Positions 23,298 through 35,200 of a DNA stretch of 64,000 nt are shown here, piece by piece. The notes beneath the pieces are model-generated. The model had not been told where the DNA came from. It was given only the letters and a program-made list of their open reading frames with translations, and did no database searches. The stretch comes from Nageia nagi (lineage: Eukaryota; Pinophyta). The translations under genes and the position numbers were made by a program. The stretch's first letter is position 1; each line of letters begins with the position of its first letter. Location: assembly GCA_050084985.1 (NCBI GenBank), contig JBITNC010000001.1:147932001-147996000 (forward strand). The letters are read 5' to 3'.

Positions 23298-23309
23298 GCT
23301 CTGATTCCA
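23298..23309 (-). other. Primer-binding site of element A
   Basis: Minus strand TGGAATCAGAGC differs at one base from the initiator-Met PBS TGGTATCAGAGC and lies three bases from the LTR end. Confidence 0.8.
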
Positions 23310-23312
23310 ACA

Positions 23313-23977
23313 TGAGAGATAATTTTGATGCTAAAATAGTATAATTTGATATCTTACAGTGTAATTATCTGATACAATTCAAAGTACAATATATAGAGCT
23401 CAAAAGTAACTAAAATTGAGCTCTCATGACCAAAAACTAAATGCTATTGATTGTTATAGAAATCCATGATCAAATCTACCTAAAATAGCTAAAAGGAGTT
23501 ACAAACATGTGCTAGAGGTTACTACCATAAATACTACGAAGTGAAGCAAGCAAAAATGGAGTGGAAATACCAAAAATTTCCTTGAAATAATAAAAACCTG
23601 TAACATTTAGGCATTATTAATAAAATGTGATGGGTATATTAGAAATGAGGTCACATTTCATAAATGTGTCAGGTCTCTCAAAAACATGGTCACATTTTCT
23701 AGAAACACGAAGGGTCAAAGCATTTTTGGGAAGATAAGGATAGCTTGCCAAAGACAACCAAGATGATGGTCAATTCTCCAAAGAAGGTAGGTATGCATAT
23801 ACTCATTGGAAAGGTATCTTTGAGAACTATCCAATGAAAAAATAATCAACTAAATTGGATGTATTTACAAAAATTTATTGCTCTCTAAATTTCACTTATT
23901 TGTTTGAACTAGTCCAATTTTAGGGAAAAGTCTTGGAACTTGAAGTTTGAGGTCTTCAATCAAGTGCAAATTCTACA
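23313..23977 (-). repeat. 5' LTR of element A
   Basis: Starts TGAGAGATAATTTTGATGC on the plus strand and ends TTCTACA. It is followed by CTGAT, the partner of TTGAT at the other end. Confidence 0.9.
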
Positions 23978-23982
23978 CTGAT

Positions 23983-26177
23983 ATGAAGGAGGTTCATCAT
24001 GTGCTTCTTATATTCACTAGGGAGTATAGAGAATGTGCACATTGTAAGTTGGAAGAAAGAAATATATATGCAATTTTCTAAACACCATATAATATAAAAT
24101 AATCTAAATGTACCAACATATAATATGAAATGATCTAATTACATCATATGTCATGAAATGATGTAACTATATGAAATAATTCAAGAGCACCAATGATATT
24201 AAATGATCTAAATACACCAACATATGATATAAAATGATTTAAGTACACCATATAGTCTTAAATGATGCAAACATAGTTTCATGGTCATTTCATGGTCTAT
24301 AATGAGTAGAAGATATTCAATTCATAACTACAACATATATGCCCTCAAATACTTTGATTTGATGAATCACTTTGGAAAAAACCCTTACAACATGAGTGAA
24401 TCTTATTTATTATTCCTAGGTTAAAGCATTAGACATGCATTGTTTGAAAAGATGCATGATGCAAATATAGTTTCATGATTTGTAATAATTGTAGGATACA
24501 TAAAAAATGGGTACAAGCTAAGTGCTCCATCCCCTCAGTTGTTTTTCTTGAAAAACTAAACAAACTTGAAATTTTACAAGTGTTTCCCAAAGTTTCCATA
24601 AGTATCTAGATAATGTTCTAAGTGCTCTACCTCTTTGTCTCTACTCTACCAAAAATAAACTTGACATGTTATAAGTACTTTCCTAATGTTCCAAGTTCTC
24701 TACCCCCTTGGCTTAGTTGAAAATGTCATGATAGAAATGGATGCAAAATATGAAAAAATACACAAGGCCCAAAAATTATTTGATAAGATGCATGATGTAA
24801 ACAAGGTTTCATGTACCTTTTGAGTTCTTGTAAATCATATAAGAATATAGGAGTAGGGAAATTTGTGCATATGTACAAAATGGATTTTCCAAAAAGACTA
24901 TGTTGAGGGAGATTTGAACTTCATTACTAAAATACCCATAAAACATGAATTGGGTGTGTGAATGTGTCTACTTGGTGCTTACAAATTGAATTTTATGATT
25001 TTGAATTCCCTGATAGACATGTATGCAAAATGTGAAAGAATACACAACCCAAGAATTGTTTAACAAGATGCATAATACAAACACACTTTTATGGTATGCA
25101 ATGATTTCAAGATACATATAAAATAAGTTTTATGAAAAAGGCCCTAGAGACTTTTATTCCATAAGCATAATAATTTCTTGATAAGATATATAGAAGAATA
25201 CCTGCTGGCTCATCTCTACTCTTTGCGAAAAACTATTAATGGTACAAGTGGTATAACCCCCTCAATATGAAATGGTACAAGCTAAGTGCTCTAACCCCTT
25301 AGTTTCACTTCTAAAAAATATCAATATATTACAAGCACATTCCCAAGTTCCACACATGGGATATTACAAGTTTTGATAAATAGTCCAAAATTGATAAGTT
25401 GTCCTTATCCATAATATATTTTGAAATGATGAAACTGTACCATATGATATGAAATGATCTATATACACTATATAACATAAAGACATGATGGAAATTTTAA
25501 CTTTCAATGTAGGTGTGTTTACTTGGTGCTTGTAAATCATATAAGAATGTGGGAATATGGGAGGTTTTGTATGTGGTAAAAATCCTTTTTCTATTGAAGC
25601 CTAAATTTTCTCCATCTTATAATCTACTTTCAAATACTTATGCTTAAGTGGGCAATTGCATTTCAAATATGGAGAATGTTCTTGTAAATATTATTGGTGA
25701 TGAAAAGTAATGCAATATTTAAAGAGTATTACACAATGACATGATACATGCTTTCAGGTAGGGAGTAAACTATGCTCCATTTAATTTAAAAAAAAAAAAC
25801 TAATTAGGTATGTCGATGTGTCTACTTGATGCTTGTAAATCGAATGTTGGGGTTTTCAAAGCTTGATCAAGATATCCGCATAATAAAAAAGGTCAACAAT
25901 GCATGTATAATGATTCAAAAATCAATCTAAAAGTGATAAGTTGGCCTCATCCATGATATGTTATAAAATGATGCAATTGTACCAAATGGTATTAAATAAT
26001 CTATATACATTGTTTGATCATAATTATATAATTCTTGATCCTATGGGTATTATTGATTATTTGAGCATAATTTATTTGAAACTTATTGTACTTACATTTA
26101 TGTTCATGTTCCATATACATTGCATAATCTTCATATTCTCAAATGAGGCTCAAAAGTTAATGACTACTGTAACAAAC
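23983..26177 (+). pseudogene. PPR-derived repeat field, left part
   Basis: Several diverged fragments of one PPR gene type lie here. At 24447-24484 LFEKMHDANIVS. At 24735-24820 AKYEKIHKAQKLFDKMHDVN. At 24904-25110 GDLNFITKIPIKHELGV, then MCLLGAYKLNFMILNSLIDM and YAKCERIH. At 25817-25870 MCLLDACKSNVGVF. These match the end region of PLS-class PPR proteins (LLGAC...) joined directly to a P-type segment (NALIDMYAKCGRI..A.ELFDKM...NIVSW). The linking sequence also recurs, for example GGTACAAGCTAAGTGCTC near 24499, 25263 and 46201. This is a repeat family built from a PPR exon, not a gene. PPR proteins normally bind organelle RNA. Confidence 0.7.
24090..24265. repeat. Minisatellite with about 30-36-bp units
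   Basis: Units of the form ATGAAATGATCTAAATACACC with ATATGATAT recur about five times with drift. Shorter runs of the same unit lie at about 25423-25480, 25962-26010 and 29221-29310, always within the PPR-derived repeat field. Confidence 0.65.
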
Positions 26178-26574
26178 TATTGGAAACTTGAATTCATCAA
26201 AGATCAAAATCTAGCCTCAAAATAGAGTTCTTCAAGTCTCTTTTAAAAAACGTAGCCCTACCTATGTTTTATTAGACCCAAACGCAACCCCTATTACATT
26301 TTTATACAAATACGATCATGTTTCCACTCCAAAATGTGTTTGATCTATCTTTTAAGTAGTTACACTTTTTTCAATACCTTTTAGGTAGTTTTAATCTTTC
26401 TACTATTTATAACTCCTTGATACTTCATGGAAATAATATGTGTAACTCCTAGATAGTGTTTGTAATTATATTTATCCACTTGTAGCAAGGGTTTTGTGAT
26501 GGTTCTTTTGTAATAGTCTAAGGTGTAGTTGTCCTTTAATGTTTAGTTATGGAGCATCTTATGTTGTACCTCCA

Positions 26575-26641
<67 letters not shown>

Positions 26642-26700
26642 ATATATATGTAATTTTAGTTCTTGAATTATATATATAAAGTGATAGTTTGAACCTCTCA
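26178..26700 (+). repeat. 5' LTR of element B
   Basis: Shares CATCAAAGATCAAAATC, AACTCCTTGATACTTCATG and AGTTATGGA with 28494-28950. It is lengthened by a TA microsatellite. Confidence 0.82.
26579..26649. repeat. TA microsatellite
   Basis: About 71 bases of (TA)n with one phase slip at 26630/26631, expanded inside the 5' LTR of element B. The 3' LTR has only CTATATATATG at the same place. Confidence 0.95.
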
Positions 26701-27257
26701 TTATGGCATTAGATCCTATAGATATATTTGGGTTAGAATAGGGTTGTGGGTGCTTTGGGAAGAACTTACCAAGTTTTCTCAAAGAGTGATTCAAGGAGCT
26801 ACTTCTTTTTGTTGTATTTTTTAATAATGCATTGATAATAATTATGTGAGATAAGATTTTATTATGTTGGGATTAGAATAAACCTGTAGGAGATCATGGA
26901 GAGAGTTTAATAAACTTTTCTAAATTGATTTGTTTTAGAGCTAATTGGAGGTTCATTCCAGAACTATTCCAAAGTTTTGAGTTATGAGTTTTGTCATTTC
27001 AAAGCTAAGTGTGGATGTGTGTAGAGGTTTATTAAATATTTACAAAAGATAATATTGTTTGTTGAAACCATGTATGAGGACTTGAGAATTCCATAATTTG
27101 ATTAGGAAGAGTATGATGTTTGGGAAATAAAAAAGAAGAATTTTTTTATTGCAAAAGAACTTTAGGATACTATTCTTAATGGATATGAAGTACCAAATTG
27201 GAGCAGTCTTGTAGGAGAAGAAAGAAGAAAAAGAAAAATAAGTAACACAAACATTGT

Positions 27258-28180
27258 TTGGCCTTCTTGGAAATTAGAAAAATTATGAAGGAAAATACTT
27301 TTCCACTCATTGAAAGTTGTATGATAACTACAAGTGCATGAAAAATATTGCAAGATATTTTTGGGAATTGTTATGAGCTTGTGTGTAAAGATTATATAAT
27401 AAAGGGGAAGCCTTGCATCCTTAACAAGTATTGTGTTGAAGCTTGTGAAACTCTTTTTATAAAAGAGAGCTATAATGAAATTTTGTGAGAAAAGCATTAT
27501 TTGGAATCATGTATTATGATGAACGCATTGAAAATTGCAATAGTGAATTCTTTCTTATATAGGGAGAATATGAGGAAGAAAAATATCATGTTGATGAATC
27601 TCTTTTTAAGAGAAAGAAGAAGTTGTGAGAATGACATGTTTAGGAAGCATGCAATTTGATGATGATTATCTCATTAAAGAGATAATTGTTGAAATATCAT
27701 TATATGAGAATGATTCTTATTATGAATACTGATCCAAAGTGGAAAATTACTTTTTTGAAGAACAAGAAGATGAAGCGAATTTGCATATAGATTTCTTATG
27801 AAGGAACAATCTCAGTTTGTTGATTTATAGTGTTTCATGGAGGAGGCACCATATGTTTTTTTAGGAATTATTGATGATGCTAATGTTACTTGTGATGACA
27901 AATTTTTTGATAATAAATGTTTTTTTAGGAATTAGTGATGTTGCTAATGTTACTTGTGATACCAAATTGTTTTAGAGAAAAATCATTTCATGGTTGTACA
28001 TTATGGGAAAAAGAATGATGTTTTGTATGAGGAGACATATAATTATTGCATATGCAATAAGTTATATCATGGTTATATGTTATTTGTATTTTTGTATAGA
28101 GATATATGAGAGAGTAAAGTGGTTTAATAATCTATGTGATATGGTTAACTATTATAAAAATACCACTTGGGAAGTATGAT
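27258..28180 (+). pseudogene. Acidic protein remnant of element B
   Basis: The best frame reads ENTFPLIESCMITTSA, a stop, KILQDIFGNCYELV, and later DDDYLIKEIIVEISLYENDSYYEY and SKVENYFFEEQEDE. These mirror element A (NNFPLIASCRIVASA..RLQDIFG and SSYDNDAYCEDHQDKVEEE). No known domain is recognised. Stops interrupt it and the 3' half is shorter than in A. 27994-28179 is open but reads like chance AT-rich sequence. Confidence 0.5.
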
Positions 28181-28493
28181 GTAGAAACATGAAAAATGAT
28201 GAGCAAGATTGGTTGTTGAGAACCATTAATTTTGATATTATTTTAATGTTAATAAAAGAAGTTCTTGATTAAGGGGGAGTTTCTCATCAAAAGAAGAAAC
28301 TCGGTCATTTGTAGTAGGAAGGAGTAGAAACAAATATGGAGGAGATCCTACAGCAAAAGTGGAAGGAGTACCAAAGATATTATTTTTCAATTTTTTGATT
28401 CAAAATTGGAGGAAACAAAAATAAAATAGTTTCTTCCAAGTTTGTGATTCTTTTGAACTCCTAGAAGAGTTCCTTCATCATGAAGGTGGAGAA

Positions 28494-28950
28494 TGTTAAA
28501 AACTTGGCTTCACCAAAGATCAAAATCCAATCTTAAAATAAATTTTTCCAAGTATCTACTTAGAAACAAATCCATTCCCTCATTTCATTAGACCTAAGCA
28601 TAGCCCCTACTATGTTTCTAAATAAACATGATCATATTTTAGGAATGTAACCACATTTCCACTTTGAAATGTGTTTGGTTTGTATTTTTAGTAGCTACAA
28701 TTTATCAATCTTATTAGGAATTTTTTGTAGGCCTTTATAGTGTTTATAACTCCTTGATACTTCATGAAAATAATGTGTGTAACTCCTAAATAGTTATTGT
28801 AATTATCTTTAACCATTTATAGCAAGGATTTGATCAAGTTTCTTTTGTAATAGTCCAAGGTGTAGTACTAATTCAATGTTCAGTTATGGATCATATTATA
28901 TTGTAGCTCCAAACTCTATATATATGTAATTTATCATGGGTTGAATCTCA
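28494..28950 (+). repeat. 3' LTR of element B
   Basis: Preceded by the PPT and begins TGTTAAAAACTTGGC. It ends TCTCA like its partner. Confidence 0.85.
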
Positions 28951-28955
28951 TAAAT

Positions 28956-31139
28956 TTATCAAAAAGTCTCATATTTCCTTTTTCATGCTTGTACAATTAG
29001 AACACAATTGAACTAAAGGAGATTCCTGATATCATAATTTGGAGTTTAATATACCAAATTTTTAAAAATCATATACTTGTAGAAAAAATATCCAAAAAGA
29101 TGTCTCAAAATAGAAACCAAAAACTGGCTTGGGCAAGTAAAGTAATTATCCAATCCAAAATGTTTCTAAGTGCTAAAAACTAGTCCAAAAATGATAAATT
29201 GGCCTCATCTACTATATAGTTAGAAATGATTCAACTATACTATATGATATTAAATGATCTAAATGCACTATATGATATGAAAAAATGATACAAGATGATC
29301 TAAGTATCTTTGAAACCTCATGAAGTATAACAATTAGGATTCCATTAAAAACAAACCTAGATCTAATCATTCGAGATACAATTTTTAGACTAATTCCTAA
29401 TTATTGGAATTTAAAGCATTTATCAAATTTTATTATCATAAAAGGATGGTAGATACTCAAAATTTAGATAAATACTAACAACCGAGGCATTGGGCCAAAG
29501 AATGCATATGTAAGGCCCTTGTAATTGTTTGATAAACATAGTGACATAGTGCATGCTTTCAAGTAATGAAACTACATCATATAATGCAACATTAAAATAT
29601 ATAAAATATGATATGATATGAAAATCAAGGATAAATATGAAAATACATCAACATCTTATATGAAAATTAAGGATAAACAAGAACCAAGATCACAACCATT
29701 TACATATGATTCAATTATACATATTCAAGTATGTCACATACCAAAAGTGTGTTACATATCCAAATATGTTACATCAAAACTATGACTTGCAAGTATGTTT
29801 CAATTATATTTAACATCTAGAAACAAACCTCATATAAATTCTAAAAACCCAACTACAAAGGGAGAGGAGTTTTTGGAGCTTCTTATAAGGAGGATGAAAG
29901 TGTTGAAAAAGGAGGTCTTGTTATTATGTCCATCTCATTGTTCCTTATAAATAAGATTATTTCCTTTGTATGGGTTACAAGAACATTTACTATTGAATAA
30001 CCTTAAAATTATTTAGGATCAATATTGATCACCTTGCCTTCAACCATTATCTTATTGATGAACAGTGACATTTTTGATTGGTGTCTCTTTTGTTCCTTTT
30101 AGAGATTGATGGTATCTTTCCTAATATGTTTTTGGATATCTCATCCATTAAAATGATTATATTCCTTTGTTTTATCTTCCAAAGGAGTGTATTTCATTAT
30201 GATTGATAAGGACGTATATCCCAAGTACAATACATGTGTTTGATAAGATGTTAAATATTGCAAAGATCAATTTACATACATAAATAATGAGAATTGATTG
30301 AAAAGATGCATGATGCAAATATAGTTTTATGGACTATAATGATTACAATATATGCACAAAATGGGATTTTTGAAAATACTCTGGCATGATACAACATAGT
30401 TTCATGGAATGCAATGATCATAAGATATGTACTAAATATGTTGCATCTTATGTTCTACTTTCAAATATTCATGAAGTTGGTAATTTCATTTAAAATATGG
30501 AGTATATTCCTATGGATATTATTTATTATGCAAAGTAATTCAAGATCTAAAGATTCTTGCATAATGATATGGTGCATGCTTTCAAGTAGATAGGAAATTA
30601 CCATGTTCCATTTCATTTTTTCAAAAATCATTGTTAATAAATATTTATACAAATAAAAAATGTTGTTAGTGGCTACAAAAAAGATTCCCTTAATGTAGTT
30701 AGATTGAACTTGAAAATAGGGTACATGCATTTTTGACCTTCTTGACCATGTTTAGTTTATCTTGAGGAAGATTTAAAAATAACATCATTTAATTGAAAAA
30801 ATGTAACAAACATACACACCACATATTTTTCAGGAATCTTGTACAAATATAGAGTAAAGAAATAGAGAAGGAGATGCAAGAAACACAAAGATGAAAGGAG
30901 AAATAATTGAAGGAAATGGAAAACACTCAACAAACAATAAATGTTAGAGAAGGGCTTTCAAATAAACTGGTACTTTGGTATGAAGAGAGTAGAGAAACTC
31001 TTAATTATACTTTTCTCTTTTCTTTATCATTTGATACAAATATTTTGCTTGTATTCATTATTTATAGATTTATCACATTTTACACTATCCATGGATAAAA
31101 ATACTAAGAATATTTTTGATGGAATTATACTAAAAATTC
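28956..31139 (+). other. PPR-derived repeat field, middle part
   Basis: Only short PPR traces remain, for example IEKMHDANIVLW and YAQNGIFEN at about 30299-30385. Copies of the field's minisatellite lie at 29221-29310. The rest shows no recognisable feature. Confidence 0.5.
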
Positions 31140-31760
31140 TACTTGCATATATGAAACCATGTAGGTCAGGTGGTTGAGGGTTGTAAATACTTTAATAGCA
31201 TGAGTGACTCTTATTGTATTATTCCTAGGATGATTAGTTATATATGCATTATTGACTTTCATGGCTATATAGGCTATCTTGAGGGAGCTTTCAAATTCAC
31301 TAACATAATACCCATAAAACCTAAATTGGGCCATATATGTCTATTTGGTTCTTGTAAATTGAATGTTATGGTTTTGAATGCCCTTTTAGATATATATACA
31401 AAATATGAAACAAATCCTTACAATATGAGGTAATCTTCTTGCATTATTGCTTAGATGAACCATTATACATGCATTGTTGATCTTCTTGATTGTGTAGGCT
31501 ATCCTAAGGGATATTTGAACTTCATTGCTAAAATACCTATAAAATACCCTAATAGATATGTATGTGAAATGAGGAAAAACTCCTTACATCATGAGCGACT
31601 CTTATTGCATTATTCTTGGGATGAATCATTATACATGTATTGTTGACCTTCTTGGCCGTGTAGGCTATCCTAAGGGAGATTTTAACTTCATTTTTAAACT
31701 ACCCATAAAACCTTAATTGGGTGTGTGGATGTGTCTACTTGGTACCTATAAATCAAATAT
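31140..31760 (+). pseudogene. PPR C-terminal unit, about three tandem partial copies
   Basis: The first copy (31170-31433) reads GCKYFNSMSDSYCIIPRM, then ICIIDFHGYIGYLEGAFKF, IIPIKPKLGHICLFGSCKLN and VMVLNALLDIYTKYE. This is the end region of a plant PLS-class PPR protein (family form SHAGLVDEG..YF..M...Y.I.P...HY.CMVDLLGRAG.L..A...I..MP.KP...VW..LLGAC). The last words belong to a different part of a PPR protein, so two segments are fused. The second copy (31440-31580) has MNHYTCIVDLLDCVGYPKG and the third (31590-31745) HYTCIVDLLGRVGYPKGDFN followed by GVWMCLLGTYKSN in a shifted frame. Stops and frame changes rule out a working gene. The right end is cut by an LTR element at about 31760. Confidence 0.8.
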
Positions 31761-32192
31761 TACAACATGGAATTGAAACCTTCTCTTCTCATTGTCTATG
31801 GACATTACAAAAACTACAAAATTCTAAAATGACTCTTGTTCTTCCTTCAAATCTTACAATACCAAAATCCTAACTCTCTCAAAACTCCCATTATGGAATC
31901 AAAGAGTAGCATGCCCTTAAATAAGCCTAGAAATACCTAAAAATGTCGAATAACGCATTGAATCATCTCATATTCCTAACATGTCAATGTCCCTTCAAAT
32001 TTCCCTTTTGACTCATCAAAGTCCATGTTGTTAATGCCCTAAAATTAGCAATTTGCACATTTTTAGCAGCCTAAAATTGAATACCAAACAAATCTATATT
32101 TTGGTCTTTGATCTATCTCTAAGCACATATACCTTTGGATTGAGTATTACTTTTAAAAAGATAACCTGACACATGATCTAATTTGCATCACA
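31761..32192 (-). repeat. 3' LTR of the gypsy element, truncated
   Basis: Matches 37076-37458 followed by 45505-45647. The part matching 36871-37075 is missing and the sequence runs straight into PPR-derived repeat, so the outer end was lost by deletion or recombination. Confidence 0.8.
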
Positions 32193-32209
32193 CCTCCTTA
32201 ATAGAGAAG

Positions 32210-35200
32210 CATTTGATCCCACAAATTTATAGATGAGGATACAACTCCTTTACTCTAAACCTTTCCATCCACTTGGCTTTATTAGGCTTTTTTCATTTCA
32301 ATCCAACCAACCATAGTTCCATCTCACCTCTTCTTATAGCATGAACTATATTTTGTAATATCAAATCCTCCTTGAATTAATCCATAGTGTTAGGAGCTAA
32401 GTCATCAAGAGATGGCAAAATTTGATATGAACTTGCTTCATCTTCAATCAACATAGATGGATCATACAATTTCAAATGCTTAACATTCACAACTAAATAG
32501 ATGTTCATATATGCTGGAAGGTCCAATCTAAAAGCATTCTCACTTGCTCTATAATCTCAAATGGTCCATACCTTATAGGTTTTAACTTTTTGGTTGGTCT
32601 TTGCAACCTCTCCTTATTAAGATACAACCAAATATGGTTTTCCACATGAAACTTATGGTCAACTCTATATTTTTCATGTCTCATATTGTACTTAGCTTGG
32701 CTTGTCTCAAGTTTCTCTTGGATTTTCAAATGAATTTGCTTAATATTTTCAACTTGCTTTTCCTCTTTCTTAAGTTAATCTTCTTCATCCTTTTGCTTCC
32801 CAAACACATAATCAAAAGGTGAAGGTGGTAAATAACCAAAATAAGTATCAAAAGGACCCTTATTAATGGAAGAATTAATTTCTCTATTGTATGAATGTTT
32901 TATACATTCAATATGTTCATCTCAAGACTTAGGATGCTTTTCACAATAACCCCTTAAGAGTTGAACTGCTATCCTAATCACCATCTCAATTTTTCCATCT
33001 ATTTAAGGATGAAAGGTAGTACTCCTCTTCAACTTTGTATCCATTTTTTCCCATAAACATATCCAAAACTTGCCCAAAAATATACTATCTCTATATGAAA
33101 TAATGGAATTAGGCAATCCAAAATGAACCTAAACATGAGAAAAGAATAAATTTGTAGCATCTTACCCTATTATAGTCTTATTACATGGAATCAAAATACA
33201 CATCTTGCTAAATCTATCCACAATAATAAATAAATAGTCATTACCCTTCTTAGTCATAGGTAATCCTCCCACAAAATCCATTGAGATAGACTCCCATGGA
33301 CATGAAGGTATTGGAAGTGGTTGATACAAACCTAATTTTCTGTTACTTGGCTTACTAGTACAATATAAAGAATAACCCCTTATCTACTCGGCAACTTGAT
33401 TTTGCATCTTTGGTCAATATACATACCTTTGCAAATTGTACAATATCTTTCCAACCTCAAAATATCTTGTAATCTTTGAAATATATGCTTTTCTAATCAG
33501 TCTAATTCTTTCAACTACAGGTACACATAATGCATTAAAATGATAAAGAAGTTCATTTTATAAATGAAATTTATCCAAACCCTCATACTTGGATCTAGAT
33601 GAAGATAACTTCTCATACACCTCTTGAAAGTTAGGATCCTACACATATGCCTATGAAAATGACTCAGGCATAAAATGAAGAAATTTTAGTACTAAGAGAT
33701 TCTATATGCATGCCACTAATGAACCAAAATAAGTACTACACACCACTAATGGTGTGGAATTTGTAGATATAGGTGACTTAAAAAGCATATTAGCAACCTT
33801 ATTCTATATTTCTTTCTTATACTTGACCACTATATGAAATTGTTGCAGAAAACTCATCCATCTATAGTATCTAGTTTGTTGTAATTTTGATTGAGTTTGT
33901 AAATAATTTAATGGTTGATGATCAGTATGAATGATTATTTCTTTTCTCATTAAGCAATGTTTTCACTTTTCAACATCTTGAACCAATGCATACATTTCCC
34001 TATCATAAGTAGGATAATTCAAAGTAGCTCCACTAAACTTTTTAGAATGATAGCAAATTGGTTTACCTTCTTATAACAAAATAGCTCCCATGGCATAGTC
34101 ACTTGCATCAGTCTCCACTTCAAATGGCTTTTGCAAATTAAGAAGTGTTAGCATCGATGCACTAAATTTTTTTTACTTCAAATTATCAAAAGATGTTTGT
34201 TGTTGTTTCTCCCATTGGAAAACTTGCCTCTTTCTGATTACATTATGTAAAGGTGAAGCAATATGAGAAAAATCAATAATAAAATTTTTCAAATATTAGA
34301 TAGAATCTAAGAAACTCTATACTTTAGTTACATTAGATTGCCTTGGCCAATCCACTATAGCACTTACTTTACTAGGATCTATCTTAAGTTGTCCATGACC
34401 AATAAGATAGCCCAAATACACCAAAGACTCTTTGCCAAACTCATATTTTGATTATTTCAATAACAATTTATCCTTATGTAAATTTTGAAACATGTGTATA
34501 AGATGTACAACATGTTCTTTCCAAGTAGAACTATAAATAAAAATATCATTCAAATATACAATAATAAAAGAATCAATAAATAGATGAAGTACATCATTCA
34601 TTACCTTCATAAAAGTGGCTAATGCATTGCATAAAGCAAATGGATAAATAAACCACTCAAAAAGGCCTTATCTTTTCTTGAAAGAAATATTCCAAATGCC
34701 CTCCTCCTTGATTCTAACTTTGTGATATCCATTTCTCAAGTTCAGTTTTGTGAAAAATCTTGCCCCTTACAACTGATCTAAAAGATCATTTATCCAAGGC
34801 AAAAGATAATGATTTTTGATGATAATTTTGTTAAATGCTCTATAGTTAATGCACATTCTCCAATTTTGATCCTTCTTGGTAACTAAAGTAATATATGATC
34901 CATATGGAGATGTATGATCACACCTTGATCAATAAACTCTTGAATTTGCCTTGTTATCTCCCCTTGATCCAAAACTAATTACCTATACAAAGTTATGTTG
35001 GGCAATGAAGCATCAAGTAACAACTGAATGTTATTCTATATATCTTGCATATGAGGTAATACCTATGGCTCTATAAACAAGTCAGTAAAATCTCAAACAA
35101 ATCCTACATCTATTTATCTCTTTTACACATCACTAATGACCTACAATCAGTATTGCATGTTGCTGATAGCATGAGATTCACCTCACCCAAGCCTCTTATT

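Larger units (their letters stand above)
19969..23977 (-). mobile_element. Small LTR retrotransposon without gag/pol motifs (element A)
   Basis: LTRs at 19969-20615 and 23313-23977 align along their length. The flanks TTGAT (19964-19968) and CTGAT (23978-23982) form an imperfect 5-bp target duplication. The PBS lies inside the right LTR (minus strand TGGAATCAGAGC, 23309-23298) and the PPT inside the left LTR (minus strand AAGGGGGAG, next to 20615), so the element reads on the minus strand. The 2.7-kb interior encodes only an unrecognised acidic protein. A plus-strand relative of the same family is at 26178-28950. LTR ends of the form TGTTGGAATTTAGAC...TCTCA and the Met-type PBS suggest a copia-derived non-autonomous element. 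Confidence 0.88.
26178..28950 (+). mobile_element. Small LTR retrotransposon without gag/pol motifs (element B)
   Basis: LTRs at 26178-26700 and 28494-28950 align and both end TCTCA. The left copy now starts TATTGGAAACTTG where the right starts TGTTAAAAACTTG. The PBS at 26704-26716 is TGGCATTAGATCC (10 of 13 matches to the initiator-Met PBS) and the PPT is GAAGGTGGAGAA before 28494. The flanks CAAAC (26173-26177) and TAAAT (28951-28955) could be a decayed target duplication. The interior shares order and sequence with element A: AACACAAACATTGTTTGGCC, ACTTTTCCACTCATTG, AATATTGCAAGATATTTTTG, a late GATGAGCAAGATTGG and AAGAGTTCCTTCATCATG before the PPT. Element B is shorter than A. Confidence 0.82.
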
